Shown here: positions 54,101-64,000 of the stretch, piece after piece
Layout of the letters: every line of letters begins with the position of its first letter
Position numbering within the stretch: position 1 is the first letter of the stretch
Source of the DNA: Klebsormidium nitens
Lineage: Eukaryota > Streptophyta > Klebsormidiophyceae > Klebsormidiales > Klebsormidiaceae
Direction of reading: 5' to 3'
DNA: 64,000 bases
Assembly (NCBI GenBank): GCA_000708835.1
Contig: DF237072.1
Span: 1-64,000, forward strand
Notes under the pieces: generated by a model
The model's input: only the letters and a program-made list of their open reading frames with translations
Told to the model about the DNA's origin: nothing
Database searches by the model: none
Translations under genes and position numbers: made by a program

Positions 54101-57100
54101 CGATCGTCTTCGTTTCCCACGTGTAGCTGCTTATCTTTGCACCTTGGAATGCTTTGAGTTTTGGTCCGATCGTCGCTGACACTCTCTTCCTCCTCGGTGG
54201 CAGAACGTGACGTCAGCGGGTGTCATGAGCGTGATGAAACATCGAGCCAGCCTTCGCCGCTTGCGAGCCCACGCCAGCGGCGCACAACTACCGACCTACT
54301 TCGTAAGCCGCAACCCAAACCTTGCACGCATTAGCCCTTACTTTCGGCGGATCAGCAGGGTTTCGCAGGTTTCCTTTTATTCTTCGTCGCGTCTACTCCA
54401 GCCTCTGTCTTTTCGATGCATGTTATCCGCCCTCAAATGATTGGCAAAGCTTCTTCCGCTTTGTTACTTTCTGTTGCGATCGTCATTCATTGCATCTGTT
54501 CCCAATTATCTACCATCGTAGTAGTTTTGAGGACTCTGCCTGCCGGAACTGACCGGCTCTCATCTGAGTTGGGCCTTTGTTGACCTGAATTCTCGGCAGA
54601 ACTTTACAACCACATGGAAGCCGACTGGAAAATTGTCGACGCAATGATCAAATTCAAGCTCGCGACGCACATGCAACTTGATGTTTAGTCTCAATATTTT
54701 CGGAGAAGCATTATTGTCCTTGGACCTGCTTCAACAATGACTGACAACTGTTTGGGCGTGTGGATTAGGCAGAAGCCCAAAAGAGCGCACACTTCGACGC
54801 GCAAACCGAACAGCCCCTTACCTACTCGAAACAAATATTTATGGCGGCGTTCACCGCAATCAGCCAACTAAGTGGTCAACCGTTGACCCTTTCCGGTTAA
54901 CTAAATGGTTGATTATGTTCAGGCTCGTTGGTTAGCGGAAACCGGAGTGGACGCCCACGTCGACGTGCATACGGCGCAGCCGACGCCGAGCGTCGGGTTT
55001 TGCAACGTGGCCTCCACCAACGCCACGTGGCAGGATCTCGTCCAAATGCTGGCAGGTCAGCGATCCGTCATGCTCCCGGATGTTATATGCAGAAGAATTC
55101 AAACAAGCAGGCTTCACACGGAATCTTGTAACCCTCATATTTGTTGAAAATTCTGTTCCTAGGCCTCTAGGCTCCTAGGCTTCTAGGCAAATCACATGCT
55201 TAGAGAACGGTTCAGGTTTCCGGGAAAGTCCACCTGGCTATTCAAAATTTAAGTGATTCATTCCAGAACCCGCGATCTGGCCGGATTATAAAGCTAGGTA
55301 ACGGACGTCTTTTGCAACGTCGCCGAACAAGAATTGGTGTCGCTGCGGCTTCACATTGGGTCTGTTCACACCTGGAGGGTGCCCGGCGCCGGCCCCTCCG
55401 TTTTCACGACCACGCGAGCCCATATCTCCACGCGTTTCCTGCGGCCAAAAAAGTGGAAGTACCAGCCCTGACGATCCAGATCGTCCTTCCTTTGAATCAC
55501 TTTTCCTTTCTTCTGCAGGCATGATTGTGTCCAGACGGTTTCCCCCGACCCCCGATCCTCAACAGCTCGTCTTGTTGATTCCGTTCTTGAACGCGCTATT
55601 TTCCGCACCAATCCCCACAGCATAGGGAAATTTCTTCGTAACCCCTTCAACCTCTTCCAGGTATGACACGTGTCCAGATCTGCGGCCTCGACCTCCGCCC
55701 GACACCCGTGCCCCTGCCGTCCGATCCCGCCATCCCCTTCTTACACGCGCTCTTCGCCGCCCCAAACCTCCAAACCCTGCGCGTCGGCTCCGCGTTCGGC
55801 GACCGCGAACTGCTGCGCGACATCGGAATCATTCTTGGCGAGCGCGTCAAGAGCGGCGCGAAGGGTTTGGAGGTTTTGGAGTTGGAAGGACTGAGAGGGA
55901 AGATGGTCGAAGGAACTTGGGAGGCGGTCTTTGGGCTGCTCGGAGGAGACGACTGTCGGATCAAACGACTGAGGTGAGGATACAATCATTCTGTGTCTTT
56001 ATGATGGGGGACGCACTTTCAGACAACGAGGGTAAACCGAAGGTTCTTGTGTTCTTGTGTCTTTAGACAGAGCTAGACTCCTATTCTCGATTATTCCGAA
56101 CGGCACTTTGTTCTGAATGAACGGACAAGTACAAGAACCCTGTCTTGCGCGATTTTTCTAGCTCTTAGGTCTGCATCGAAAGGAAGTTTCACAACCGTAG
56201 CTTTGACGCTCGCAGCAAGACGCTGCCCACCTTTCTCTTTCGCTTTATTGGAATATAAGTCAGAGGTCAAGGAGTCCAAAACGACGGCAGAATGTGTTGA
56301 ATAAATTGTACAGCTGGGTGTGTGAACTGAAGCAAAGCTGTGGACCAATGGAGTCACGATCGGTTCTCGTTAACGATTTCAGACTGCAACTGTGGCCGTC
56401 AAGGTGCTGCTGGCCCTTGCCAGTACCGGTTCCGTGACGTCCAGTATCATCAAAAGGTCCTCGAATGAGCGTCTGTTATTGCTGCAGCATCGAGCGCGAG
56501 GGCTGCAGGTTAGCCGGAGCCCGTTCGCAGATCTGTCAACATGCGTCCGAAAACCCTGAAGTCTCCTCCGACTCCTCTAGTCAAGCCACCTGTCCCATTC
56601 GTGCAGGATCAAGGCGGGAATATGCATATGAGGGAACCGCGGCCCTGTCCGCCGCTGTGTCCGGAAACGCGTCCGTTACGAAATGTTCAATCGCCTCCAT
56701 TAGTTCGCGCCACGTGTCTTATTGTGCAAATCAGAGGCTGCAACCTGGGTCGCGCCGCCCTCTCCGCAGCCCTTAAGAGTGCGTCCGTTGTCCACTTGAA
56801 GTTCTGTGTTCTTTGATTGTGCCACGTGTCCTTTTCGTGCAGCAACAACGGCTGCAATCTCAGCCGCGAAGGCGCTGCGGCGCTGTCCGCAGCTCTGTCC
56901 GAAAACGAGTCCATTATCTCCGTATCCACCTCCAGCTTTCTCAATCATGCCACGTGTCCTTCCGTGCAGCATTGAAAACAGCAATCGTGACCACGGCCCT
57001 GTCCGCAGCCCTATCCGTAACGCGTCCGTAAGTTCAGTATTGTCGTCCCACTTTTCTGATCGTGCCACGTGTCCTTTCGTGCAGCATCAACGGCTGCAAC

Positions 57101-58685
57101 CTCGGCCGCGAGGGCGCCGCTGCAATGTCCGCAGCTCTGTCCGACAACGCGTCCGTAACGGAGCTCGAGGTTTCGGACTGCGGCTTTGACACTCAGGGAT
57201 GGCGGTGGCTCGCCGAGGCCTTGCAGAAGAACTCCAGTGTCAAGAAGCTCACTCTGGGCGGGTGGGGCTGGAAGGAAGCCAAAGCGGAAACGGGGCCTCT
57301 TGGGGTGAGTTTTGAAAAGTCTTGAATCTGGCACGGCCAAGAATGTCAAGCCTTCTTGCGAGACGCGAGAGACGCTTCTGTCGTTGAATGCGGAAAATGC
57401 TCGCCGAATTACTTGTTTTCAGGTCGAAGGTTGGTCCCTCCGAAAGCTGGACCTCAGGAAAGACTGTCTCTGTCTTTTTTGAGCGAGACTTGAGATGCTC
57501 TCACAACTATCAGCCTCCAAAGTGGTTTTTCTTTCGAGGTTTTGTGCACTGTCAGCAACTTTGCTCCAGAGAGGGCTTTTCCCTCCTTGTAATGCAGTGC
57601 TCTTCCTAGCTTGTCTCCTAGTTCCTCGGCAAGAAAAGCGAAACAGTCCCGACGGGCGTCAAGCATAGTCTCGTAATATCCTCTGGTAGAGCTCCCGCTT
57701 TCTATTGAAGAAATCCCACCCAGCTTCTTCTCAACGGCGATGCATGGATTCAGTCACATCGGCGCCGCAATCAGCGCTGCTGTCGAATACATCTCTTGCC
57801 TGACGCTGGAAACAACTTTTAGGCCTTGTTTGCGACAAACTCACCCATTCTTCCTCGTGAAAGGAAGCACTCAATTGAAACAGGGCCCTCCTGGGCTTCT
57901 CTCCAACGACAACGGAACGGTCAAATCGGCGCCGCCGTCGCCCATAGCGCCTCTTCTAAAGAACTCCTATATTCACAATCAGGCCTTGTTTTGAGATAGA
58001 GTTACTCACTTCTTCCCATTAAATTGTCCGCTTTCTTTCAAACAGGGCCCTACCGGGCTTTTCTCCAACGACGACGGGATCGGTTACATCGGCGCCGCTA
58101 TTGCCCGCAGCGGCTTTCTCGAAGAGCTCCTTTGGATGACGCTATTAGTCACAATCAGGCCTTGTTTGAGAGATAGTTCGTAGTTACTCAAATCCTTTTT
58201 TGAATTGTCGGCTTTTCTCCAAACAGGGCCCTACCGTGCTTCTCTCCGATGACGACGGGATTGGTTACATCGGCGCCGCAATCGCGGGTAGCGCCTCTCT
58301 CAAAGAACTGCGCCTCCTTGCCTGGTGCGGCCCGTGCGTTCTGGACTCAACCGGGCGCGTCATTGACTTCAGCCCCGGCTTCGCAACGTTTCTAATTGAG
58401 CTCAGCTCCCTCGACCCGAGCGTCTCTCGGTTGAAGAGCGTTACCGTCGAGTTTGACGAAATGTGTGTGGAGGATAGGGGGCGTGCCGGGGCGGCGAGAA
58501 TTGCGGCAATGATTGGGGGAGTGGTCGGGAAGAAAGGGGTTCGAGTAACTATGGTATTGGGCGCTAGGGAAGATGGGAGAGGATTGAGTGATTGCATGAG
58601 AAAAGCTTTCGAGGGTGTGCGAATGAGGCCCAGCACTTACAACGGATTCCAGGCACAAAGCGGGGCATTATTTACTTGGTCATGA
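51196..58685 (+). CDS. F-box protein with C-terminal leucine-rich repeats (ribonuclease-inhibitor-like)
   Basis: Seven exons join in frame from ATG to TGA: 51196-52620, 53110-53295, 54204-54302, 54923-55055, 55661-55973, 57085-57304 and 58227-58685, giving 944 residues. Residues 1 to about 440 are Gly/Ala/Thr/Pro/Ser-rich and probably disordered. The F-box starts near residue 450 (LPAAALQSVFSTLPATAIV) and crosses the first intron (CQ|AVSKTWRARFSDDPKLWASV). Leucine-rich repeats follow: LTSVDVTGCK|NVTSAGVMSV, NLQTLRVGSAF, LEVLELEGL, SINGCNLGREGAAAMSAAL, SVTELEVSDCGFD and SSVKKLTLGGW, then GIGYIGAAIAGSASLKELRL. F-box proteins recruit substrates to SCF ubiquitin ligases through SKP1; the LRRs probably bind the substrate, which is unknown. 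The start codon sits in a GGCGGCATGGC context. Five of the six introns contain decayed copies of the flanking exon boundary, so LRR-coding sequence is repeatedly duplicated. Confidence 0.9.
52715..53010 (+). repeat. Two copies of the 5' boundary of F-box exon 2, in intron 1
   Basis: The functional boundary (TCTTTGCAGGCGGTTTCCAA then GACGTGGCGCG, 53101-53132) recurs near 52750 (TCTATGCAAAGGGGGTTTTG then AAAGAGTGGCACGCGCC) and near 52921 (CTTTACACGCGGTTTTTAAG then ACGTGGCACGAACG). Spacing is about 170-190 bp. The acceptor AG is lost or altered in both. The older copy is the one farther away. Confidence 0.85.
53692..53725 (+). repeat. Copy of the 3' boundary of F-box exon 2, in intron 2
   Basis: CTACGTCAGCATACGTCACC then GGCGGTAATG resembles the exon end and donor (CTGACGTCAGTCGACGTCAC then CGGCTGTAAGGTGAGC). 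It lies downstream of the exon, as expected for donor-side copies. Confidence 0.6.
53760..53855 (-). repeat. tRNA-derived SINE-like element in F-box intron 2
   Basis: On the minus strand it reads GCTTGACCTAGTGGCAAGCG, then CGCTCGCCTTGAGGTCAAGA, and then GGTTCGATTCC. These correspond to RNA polymerase III box A (CCTAGTGG context) and a perfect box B, with near tRNA spacing; TTGCTGG and CCGGCAA can pair as a 7-bp acceptor stem. The D arm is irregular and the variable region odd, so a functional tRNA is unlikely. Plant tRNA-derived SINEs begin very similarly. The 3' end, past a T-rich stretch near 53735, is not clear. Confidence 0.6.
55290..55640 (+). repeat. Exon-boundary copies in F-box intron 4
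   Basis: GACGTCTTTTGCAACGTCGC near 55305 copies part of exon 4 (GTCGGGTTTTGCAACGTGGC near 54994). The block from about 55505 (TTTCTTCTGCAGGCATGATT then GTGTCCAGACGG) to 55625 copies the exon 5 acceptor and start (CTCTTCCAGGTATGACACGT then GTCCAGATCTGCGG), including CCCCGATCC and TTGAACGCGCTATTTTCCGC. So donor-side copies lie first and acceptor-side copies lie next to exon 5. Confidence 0.8.
56380..57084 (+). repeat. Six tandem copies of the 5' boundary of F-box exon 6, in intron 5
   Basis: The functional boundary (GCCACGTGTCCTTTCGTGCA then GCATCAACGGCTGCAACC, 57064-57102) is preceded by copies near 56384, 56480, 56588, 56711, 56820 and 56948, a period of about 95-130 bp. Each has a GCCACGTGTCC-type lead, a TGCAG acceptor (TGCAA in the 56711 copy), an LRR-coding part (GGCTGCAATCTCAGCCGCGA type) and GCGTCCGT. 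The 56820 copy is nearly identical to the functional one. Several retain open LRR frames over short distances. Confidence 0.92.
57725..58226 (+). repeat. Three tandem copies of the 5' boundary of F-box exon 7, in intron 6
   Basis: The functional boundary (AACAGGGCCCTACCGTGCTT then CTCTCCGATGACGACGGGAT, 58222-58261) recurs near 57720, 57878 and 58043. The 165-180-bp unit includes ATCGGCGCCGC, a CTC-AAGAACT block and the intron piece CACAATCAGGCCTTGTTT. The 58043 copy reads in frame for about 45 codons (GPTGLFSNDDGIGYIGAAIA) before a stop; the 57878 copy is frameshifted. Confidence 0.92.
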
Positions 58686-60063
58686 AGGGGGTGAAGTTGA
58701 CTGGTCACGTCATCAAGGTTGCACGAATAATGTACATAGTGCGAACTAGCTAGCAAATTGGGATTCCTTCCTCGTTAAACAAGCCTTCTACTGAGTACAC
58801 GATCGAATCCGGGTAAGCTTTTCATAGCCTCGTGGATGCAGCTTCTCCAACTTACTGTGTGCCCGAGTTGCCCTAGCCTTAAGTTGCAAAGCACATGCAT
58901 GAGGTACCAAAGACGCATGGAAATGAAACTCAATTGAAGCGCAATCGTGCGACCAAGTTTTATTCCTATCTTGGGGTCGATCCGATCTCACTATTGTGCT
59001 GAACTTAGGGATGACGTACGTACTAACCATGCAGACCCGGCCGCCCCGTCCCGGAAATAACTTCAAATGTCACCAGCTTATGCCCTGTCATTGTGCAGTA
59101 CAATACTTCTCATCTGGACTCGGAAGCATGGCGGTCACGGTACATAAAGTGTCTCAATGCGCGATGGCCTAGCCGATGTTCCACGCCAATGGCACATGCA
59201 AATCGGTGCCTATCCCGATCGAATTGCACGGCAGACTCAGTCTGACCGTACTTCACACCAGCATGGCTGTTAAGCAAGTTTTTTAAGAATGCGATGACCG
59301 GACCCTACTTCCGACGTCTTAAGTTAACCTGATATTAGTACCTATCTAGCCTAGATCGAGTGACTGAAAACTGCCACTTGTAGTGGGAATGAAGCAGGCT
59401 ACGTTTACACGTGCACTAGTTTTCCAATCGGCCTGTACTACATAGCATTCGGCTTCTGGGGCCACAGACACCCCTGATGACCAGTGGCCAGCTAGAGCTG
59501 GTAGTAGCGAAGGATGCCGACCGTCCGATAGTGTGCAGTATGGCAGCCTTTCACATGCCCTTGACATGCAAACGACAAATCGTCAGCAAAAGTATAGTTG
59601 TCAATCCCGAGATAGTAGGGACGATTTTCACGAGAACTGGCGGGTACGTCAATTTAATAGGGAAAGTTCAACCCTAACAGATTCGCATACCCGCACCCTT
59701 AAAGGATTCAACGGGTATGGAATCGTAATAAACCGACGTCGATACGCATGACCAAGAGTATTTGCGTTCAATCGAATTGAAAGCAGGAGACGACGTAGGG
59801 ACAAGATTATATGCATTTGGTACGTACACCCATACGCCCGATGTACCCGCCTTAAAGGATGGAGTTGCGTTTATCACAGTTGCAAACACACGCGCAGAAG
59901 CACAATTCTTTGAATAGCACACCGAGGGCGAGACTTGCATGCATTGCTCTGTGCTCCACTTGAATTAAATAAATCCCTCCGTGTGCATCGACTAAACTAC
60001 AACCTAGACTCCCGCATCCAATTCTTTAGAATACATCTCCGTGTGCATCAACTAGAATACAAC
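58686..60063. other. Intergenic sequence between convergent genes, nothing supported
   Basis: This contains many short palindromes (GTACGTAC, CTAGCTAG, GGCCGG). A short direct repeat with TCCGTGTGCATC, AACTA and AATACAACT lies at 59970-60080 and overlaps the stop of the oxidoreductase gene. No coding content was recognised. Confidence 0.4.
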
Positions 60064-63000
60064 TTAGGCTCCAGCCTTGGGATTCGCTATTGCAACGGGC
60101 TCAAGCTCGGGAACCCCCAGATTCTGCCGCGTGGTAACAGTGTACTTTTCCTTCGCCCTAAGCCAGCCCGAGAACCAGCCGTCCCTTCCCATCCGCTTCA
60201 AGCGTGCCATCAAGGAAGCATGCGCTACTCCATCAGGACGGCCGAGCGTGAACATCATAGCCTCCCCTGTCACGAACTGCACATGCAACGTTCAAGTTCG
60301 ACTATCGAACGGCCATATTAGCTTGGGTTCATCAAGCCAATACCCATATCCGTCGGACCGATTTTTCCCCCAATTATGGCTCAGCAAATTATGCAATGGA
60401 CGCATCTATAAAGGCTTTTGCATGGCAATCTTGGGCACTCGCAAATCGACCTACCAGATAGGCAAGACGCTGACAAAGAAAAAACATTGTCACTTCACGA
60501 TGATTGGAAGGGTCCTGAGGTTCCGGGGTTTTGAAGGGCTCTCCCGTCATTATTTGGAGTGCGCATACGTCGATGGGACGATATCCCACCTCAAAGCCGC
60601 CAAATGGAATCCATACTTGTTGCTCCGCAGCATCTCCATACCGAAAGCGTCGCCTCAGATTCATCGCTGTCAAACGCCCCTGCAAGCAAGGGGGACGAAG
60701 CTTCTCCTCATCTTTAAACCTAGGCAGCGACAGGAGTGAGCTAACAAAGTCATTTGGGTAGGAGAGACTTCCAGTGACTTCTACCAGACCTTCCAAGCCC
60801 TGGCCTGGCTTCAGAGTACCTGTCAAAGACGTTTGCTTGCTGGTTTTAGGGAGGGTAAGCACCAAAGGCGAGCCGATTGCTGATGAAGCTGCATGCAAAA
60901 CTCGATCTGCATTTGTGTTGAGCAAAGTCGTCTAGAAGTTGATACACTCCACCTTAAAATTTGAGGCTTGCTTCGCGTAAAGGACACCAACATCGGTTGC
61001 GAAATATGACACTGTCGCCACGACAAGAAAGGCCGCCTAGGCCGTAACGGTGCCACGTCAACATGTTGGTTGTTGTCCAAAAGTGCCACGTCAGCTTCTT
61101 GTTTTGTAAGAAAAGCATGGGGTGACCATTTGCGAGCCAATGGACAACCTGACGCCAGAAGAAGACGCTGCAAAACACTAAATGTACTTCTAAAGAGTCT
61201 CTTGTGACATAAACATATGACCACAACACATCCTTTCGTCACAAGGAAACACAGGACAAGAGCGCGACGAGGTTGCTGACAAAGAAGAGTCTACTCCTGT
61301 CATCTGCAAGTTCGCGCATGCTTTTAAGGTAAGCACTCACATGAGCGGCCGCCAGATATCCGAGCTTCGTTTCTTTGATGTCGGTCGCATCTCCAACCGC
61401 GTAGATGTTGTGGTAGCCCTTTACTTGTAGGCATTCGGTCACCTGCAGAAGCAAGCTACGAAGATTTCCGGGGGCAGGTAAACGCAACAGCTCCCGCAAT
61501 GCCGAAAGCTGTGTGTATTCCATGCCGACTTTTCACGGAAGATTCGAACCACTTTGGATGAAACTGAAGAAAGAGAAAAGTGAGCCAAGAAAAACAACAA
61601 GCTCCGGCTAACACGAAAACTCCAACTCCAAAACGTGCTTGCTCCGCACCTGCCCGCCCTAACCCCCAGAGTAACCTACTCGTCTCAGTGCGGTTGCCTT
61701 AGTGCTTTTTGTTAGCTTTCTTGAAGTTCGATCCACTTCGGCCTTGCAAGTAGGTTTACTGCAAAGCCTGTCAATTGGCACCGTCCAAAGTCGGGGCACT
61801 TCCGGTGTTCGCGTGCAAGGATCAAATCGCCAAACCAGGACTCAAAATCAAGTCAGTTAAAACATTAGCAGATATGAAAAACAAAAAAAATCGCAGAAGG
61901 ACCTGACCCTCCAATTCTGAAAACGATAGTAAGAGACGATGGCAAAGAACATCTAGGCAAAAAAGGAGGATTCCAATCACGAGAAAAGCTTTTGCACAGC
62001 AAGTGGATGCACGCCCAACTTACCTCAATAAAGCCTTTCGTGTTCAGCGGCACCAGCCCCCCTTTCAGAAAGTCGGTGTTCGGTTTTCCGCCAACGGTCA
62101 TGTATACGATTTCAGCGTCGAAGCTTCGGCCGTCGGCGGTGGAGTACACCCCGTCCGCGTTCTTTGAAGCACGAGTGTTCACGTGGATCTGGAGACGGGA
62201 TGACCGCATGGCAAACTATCTGGTGTCTCGGAACGAAGTTAGCGCCGTCTCGTCGAAGAAAAGTTGGACTAGTTCAATCGAGTAAGTGACCCGACTGCTT
62301 CAATTCGTTGGATCGAACAGGGCAAGCCAGTGGCTGAAGCGCAAACTGCAGTCGTGCCAGAATTTTCCTTGGTTGCCAGGTGATGCGGGGCCTTATCAAA
62401 TATTAACTTCATGTCAACATACATTGCAATACCGTGGCATCAGACACAGCTGAATTTTGATGAAGCACCTGCCGCCTTAACCCAACCTCACGTTCAACTA
62501 ATCGTGCCCCTGACGCAGGGGTGCAAAGTCTGCTAAAGCTTGCCTTCCAAAACATAGGAATCGCCGAGTCTGGGGCTCACTGGAAAGCTAGGCAGGTCGG
62601 CTGATTGAGCACACGTGATCTTTCTCTCGCTGTGGGCAATCCCAACTTCGGTTCGACCATAAGCCTAGATCGTCAACCCTGAACCTTGAATCCTACTCGC
62701 AAAACTAGTGATCACTCCCCTCCACATTGAACGCCGACTCTTGACACCAACAGATGTCGTTTCCTTGAATGAGCACTAACAGGATTCATGGAATGTGAAC
62801 TAGGGCCGGCGGAGTTTCCTGGAGCCTCACCTCTACTCCTTGTCTTTCGAGATGATCCTTCGCCGCAACCCCAATCTCCGCAGGCTTGTCGGCAATCAGC
62901 CGCTCTCCAGATGTAAGCAGAGTGATCTTCTTGTTTGGCATTTTACTTAAGACCTCCCCTGCTAATTCAACCCCCACTATGCCCCCTCCAATGATAAGAA

Positions 63001-63666
63001 TACGTGTGGCAGATCGCAGCCGAGCGTGCTCTTGCTGCAGATGTCGAAAGGAAGGTAAACGTTTTGAGGATGCCCGCAGGGGGAGTCACGTGTTCAGTGC
63101 ATTGTTAGCGTTCTCCGGAGCAACTTGCCAGGATCAGATTCCCTACAAGCTCGGGTAAGCTATGGTCAGGATTTTCAAGCTATGATCAGGATTTTCAATC
63201 CTAGGCCGGGGACGATGCGTGAAAGTCGGAGAGACACCCTTTCGGCGGGACCTGCCTCTTGGCACCATAAGCGCAGCCAGTGATGCAAGCTGCGACTTCC
63301 AGTTGAAACTGACAGCTGAGAGCGAGACGTGGTGAACATTCCCAAGCTGCCTACTTACATACTGATCGTCCCTACCAGGCATAGCTACTCACACCGCATG
63401 ACACAGTGTTGAAACGTCAAGAAACAGGTGGCAAAAATACATGGTAATTTCTTCTCCTAAATAGTGGATGGCACGTCCTACCTGAATGATGTTCTGGCGC
63501 TCCTCGAGCGAGTGGCAGAAGGCCTTGATAGGACCTTCCGCATACGTTGACCCAGGCGCAAGGATGAGCCACTCATACGCAAGGTCCCAGGGCCCTGTCA
63601 GCGCGCCGTTGTCCACTGTCACATGGTCTTCATGCACTGCAAGGACGCGCCCCTTGACCATCCGAC
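60064..63666 (-). CDS. AIFM2/FSP1-like FAD/NAD(P)H oxidoreductase, partial (N-terminus beyond right edge)
   Basis: Exons recognised: 63666-63482, 63034-62831, 62188-62024, 61442-61341 and a terminal exon 60276-60064 ending in TAA; the internal junctions are phase 0. Landmarks in order are WLILAPGSTYAEGPI (end of the first FAD-domain part), then RILIIGGGIVGVELAGE, the NAD-binding Rossmann GGGxxGxE motif, ITLLTSGERLIADKP, IVYMTVGGKPNTDFL, and YHNIYAVGDATDI, the second FAD-contacting GD motif. The C-terminus has MMFTLGRPDGVA. This is the order seen in AIF-like oxidoreductases such as human AIFM2 (FSP1), which use NAD(P)H to reduce quinones at lipid membranes or droplets. The first FAD-binding motif should lie beyond 63666; I could not find it within the last 330 bp. 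A short exon of roughly 25 residues is expected between 61340 and 60277 but not found. Confidence 0.82.
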
Positions 63667-64000
63667 CTGTAGGCAATGTGAGAGTCGATTGGATAAGGTA
63701 GACGGTCCTCCCTTGCGCGATTTGCCTACTTGAGATCGAGAGGTCAGTTAGTCAAGTCGACAGGGTTTGACAACCCTGCCTCCTCCAGTTGCATTTTGTG
63801 ATACGCAGCAATTGGTACGGCCTGATTGCCAAACATGGAAACATGCCTTCGTCTGGAAGGAGTTTTGCTCTGAAGAATGGGAATACGGGTGCAAAGATTG
63901 GGATTCGACGGCTGGTGCCAGCAAGGGACAAGGACTTGAAAGCCATTCACAAACCAATTATTTAAGTCTTGAACTGTCACTCAATTTGCCAGTGTTACGT

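Noticed and set aside
57725-58200. Copies of F-box exon 7 taken as mutually exclusive LRR exons
   Set aside because: They carry frameshifts or early stops and no donor follows the coding part, so they cannot act as complete cassette exons.

Overview
This window reads as nuclear DNA from a green eukaryote, most likely a streptophyte alga of the Klebsormidium kind. The reasons are intron-rich genes with GT-AG splice sites, a plant-type Golgi nucleotide-sugar transporter, a eukaryotic PiT (PHO89/PTB-type) phosphate transporter, a stray piece of green-type plastid rbcL, and short telomere-like CCCTAAA/CCCTAA tracts. The species call is inference. One assembly gap (N) lies at 13216-13509.

Layout from left to right. 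(1) 384-3011 (-): secreted protein of unknown family, running off the left edge. (2) 11639-17615 (-): multi-exon membrane protein of unknown family, with candidate further exons down to about 7888. (3) 17676-17867: rbcL fragment. (4) 21188-24224 (+): histone-fold protein of the POLE4/DPB3/NF-YC type with an acidic N-terminal extension and a PIP-box-like C-terminus. (5) 25681-31304 (-): six-exon UDP-galactose/nucleotide-sugar transporter. (6) 32144-35076 (+): small lysine-rich protein with a 250-bp foldback element in its last intron. (7) 37037-47591 (-): PiT phosphate transporter of about 17 exons. (8) 51196-58685 (+): seven-exon F-box/LRR protein. (9) 60064-63666 (-): AIFM2/FSP1-like FAD/NAD oxidoreductase, cut at the right edge. 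I rebuilt exons by hand from splice sites, reading phase and family conservation. Four models (histone-fold, transporter, lysine-rich, F-box) close in frame from ATG to stop.

The striking feature of the window is inside the introns. In four unrelated genes the introns carry tandem, decaying copies of the neighbouring exon-intron junction. Copies of an exon's 5' end, with acceptor and pyrimidine tract, stack upstream of that exon. Copies of an exon's 3' end, with donor, stack downstream. Units are about 75-190 bp and arrays have 1-6 extra copies, many keeping a usable-looking AG or GT. The assembly gap falls inside one such array. This looks like a recurrent local process that lengthens introns by duplicating splice junctions and leaves decoy splice sites behind. 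The genes themselves are functionally unrelated (transport, protein turnover, chromatin/replication, redox).

The remaining stretches (about 3.0-7.9, 17.9-21.2, 24.2-25.7, 35.1-37.0, 47.6-51.2 and 58.7-60.1 kb) hold no gene I can support. Several of these are visibly rich in short palindromes such as CTAG, GTAC and CCGG.
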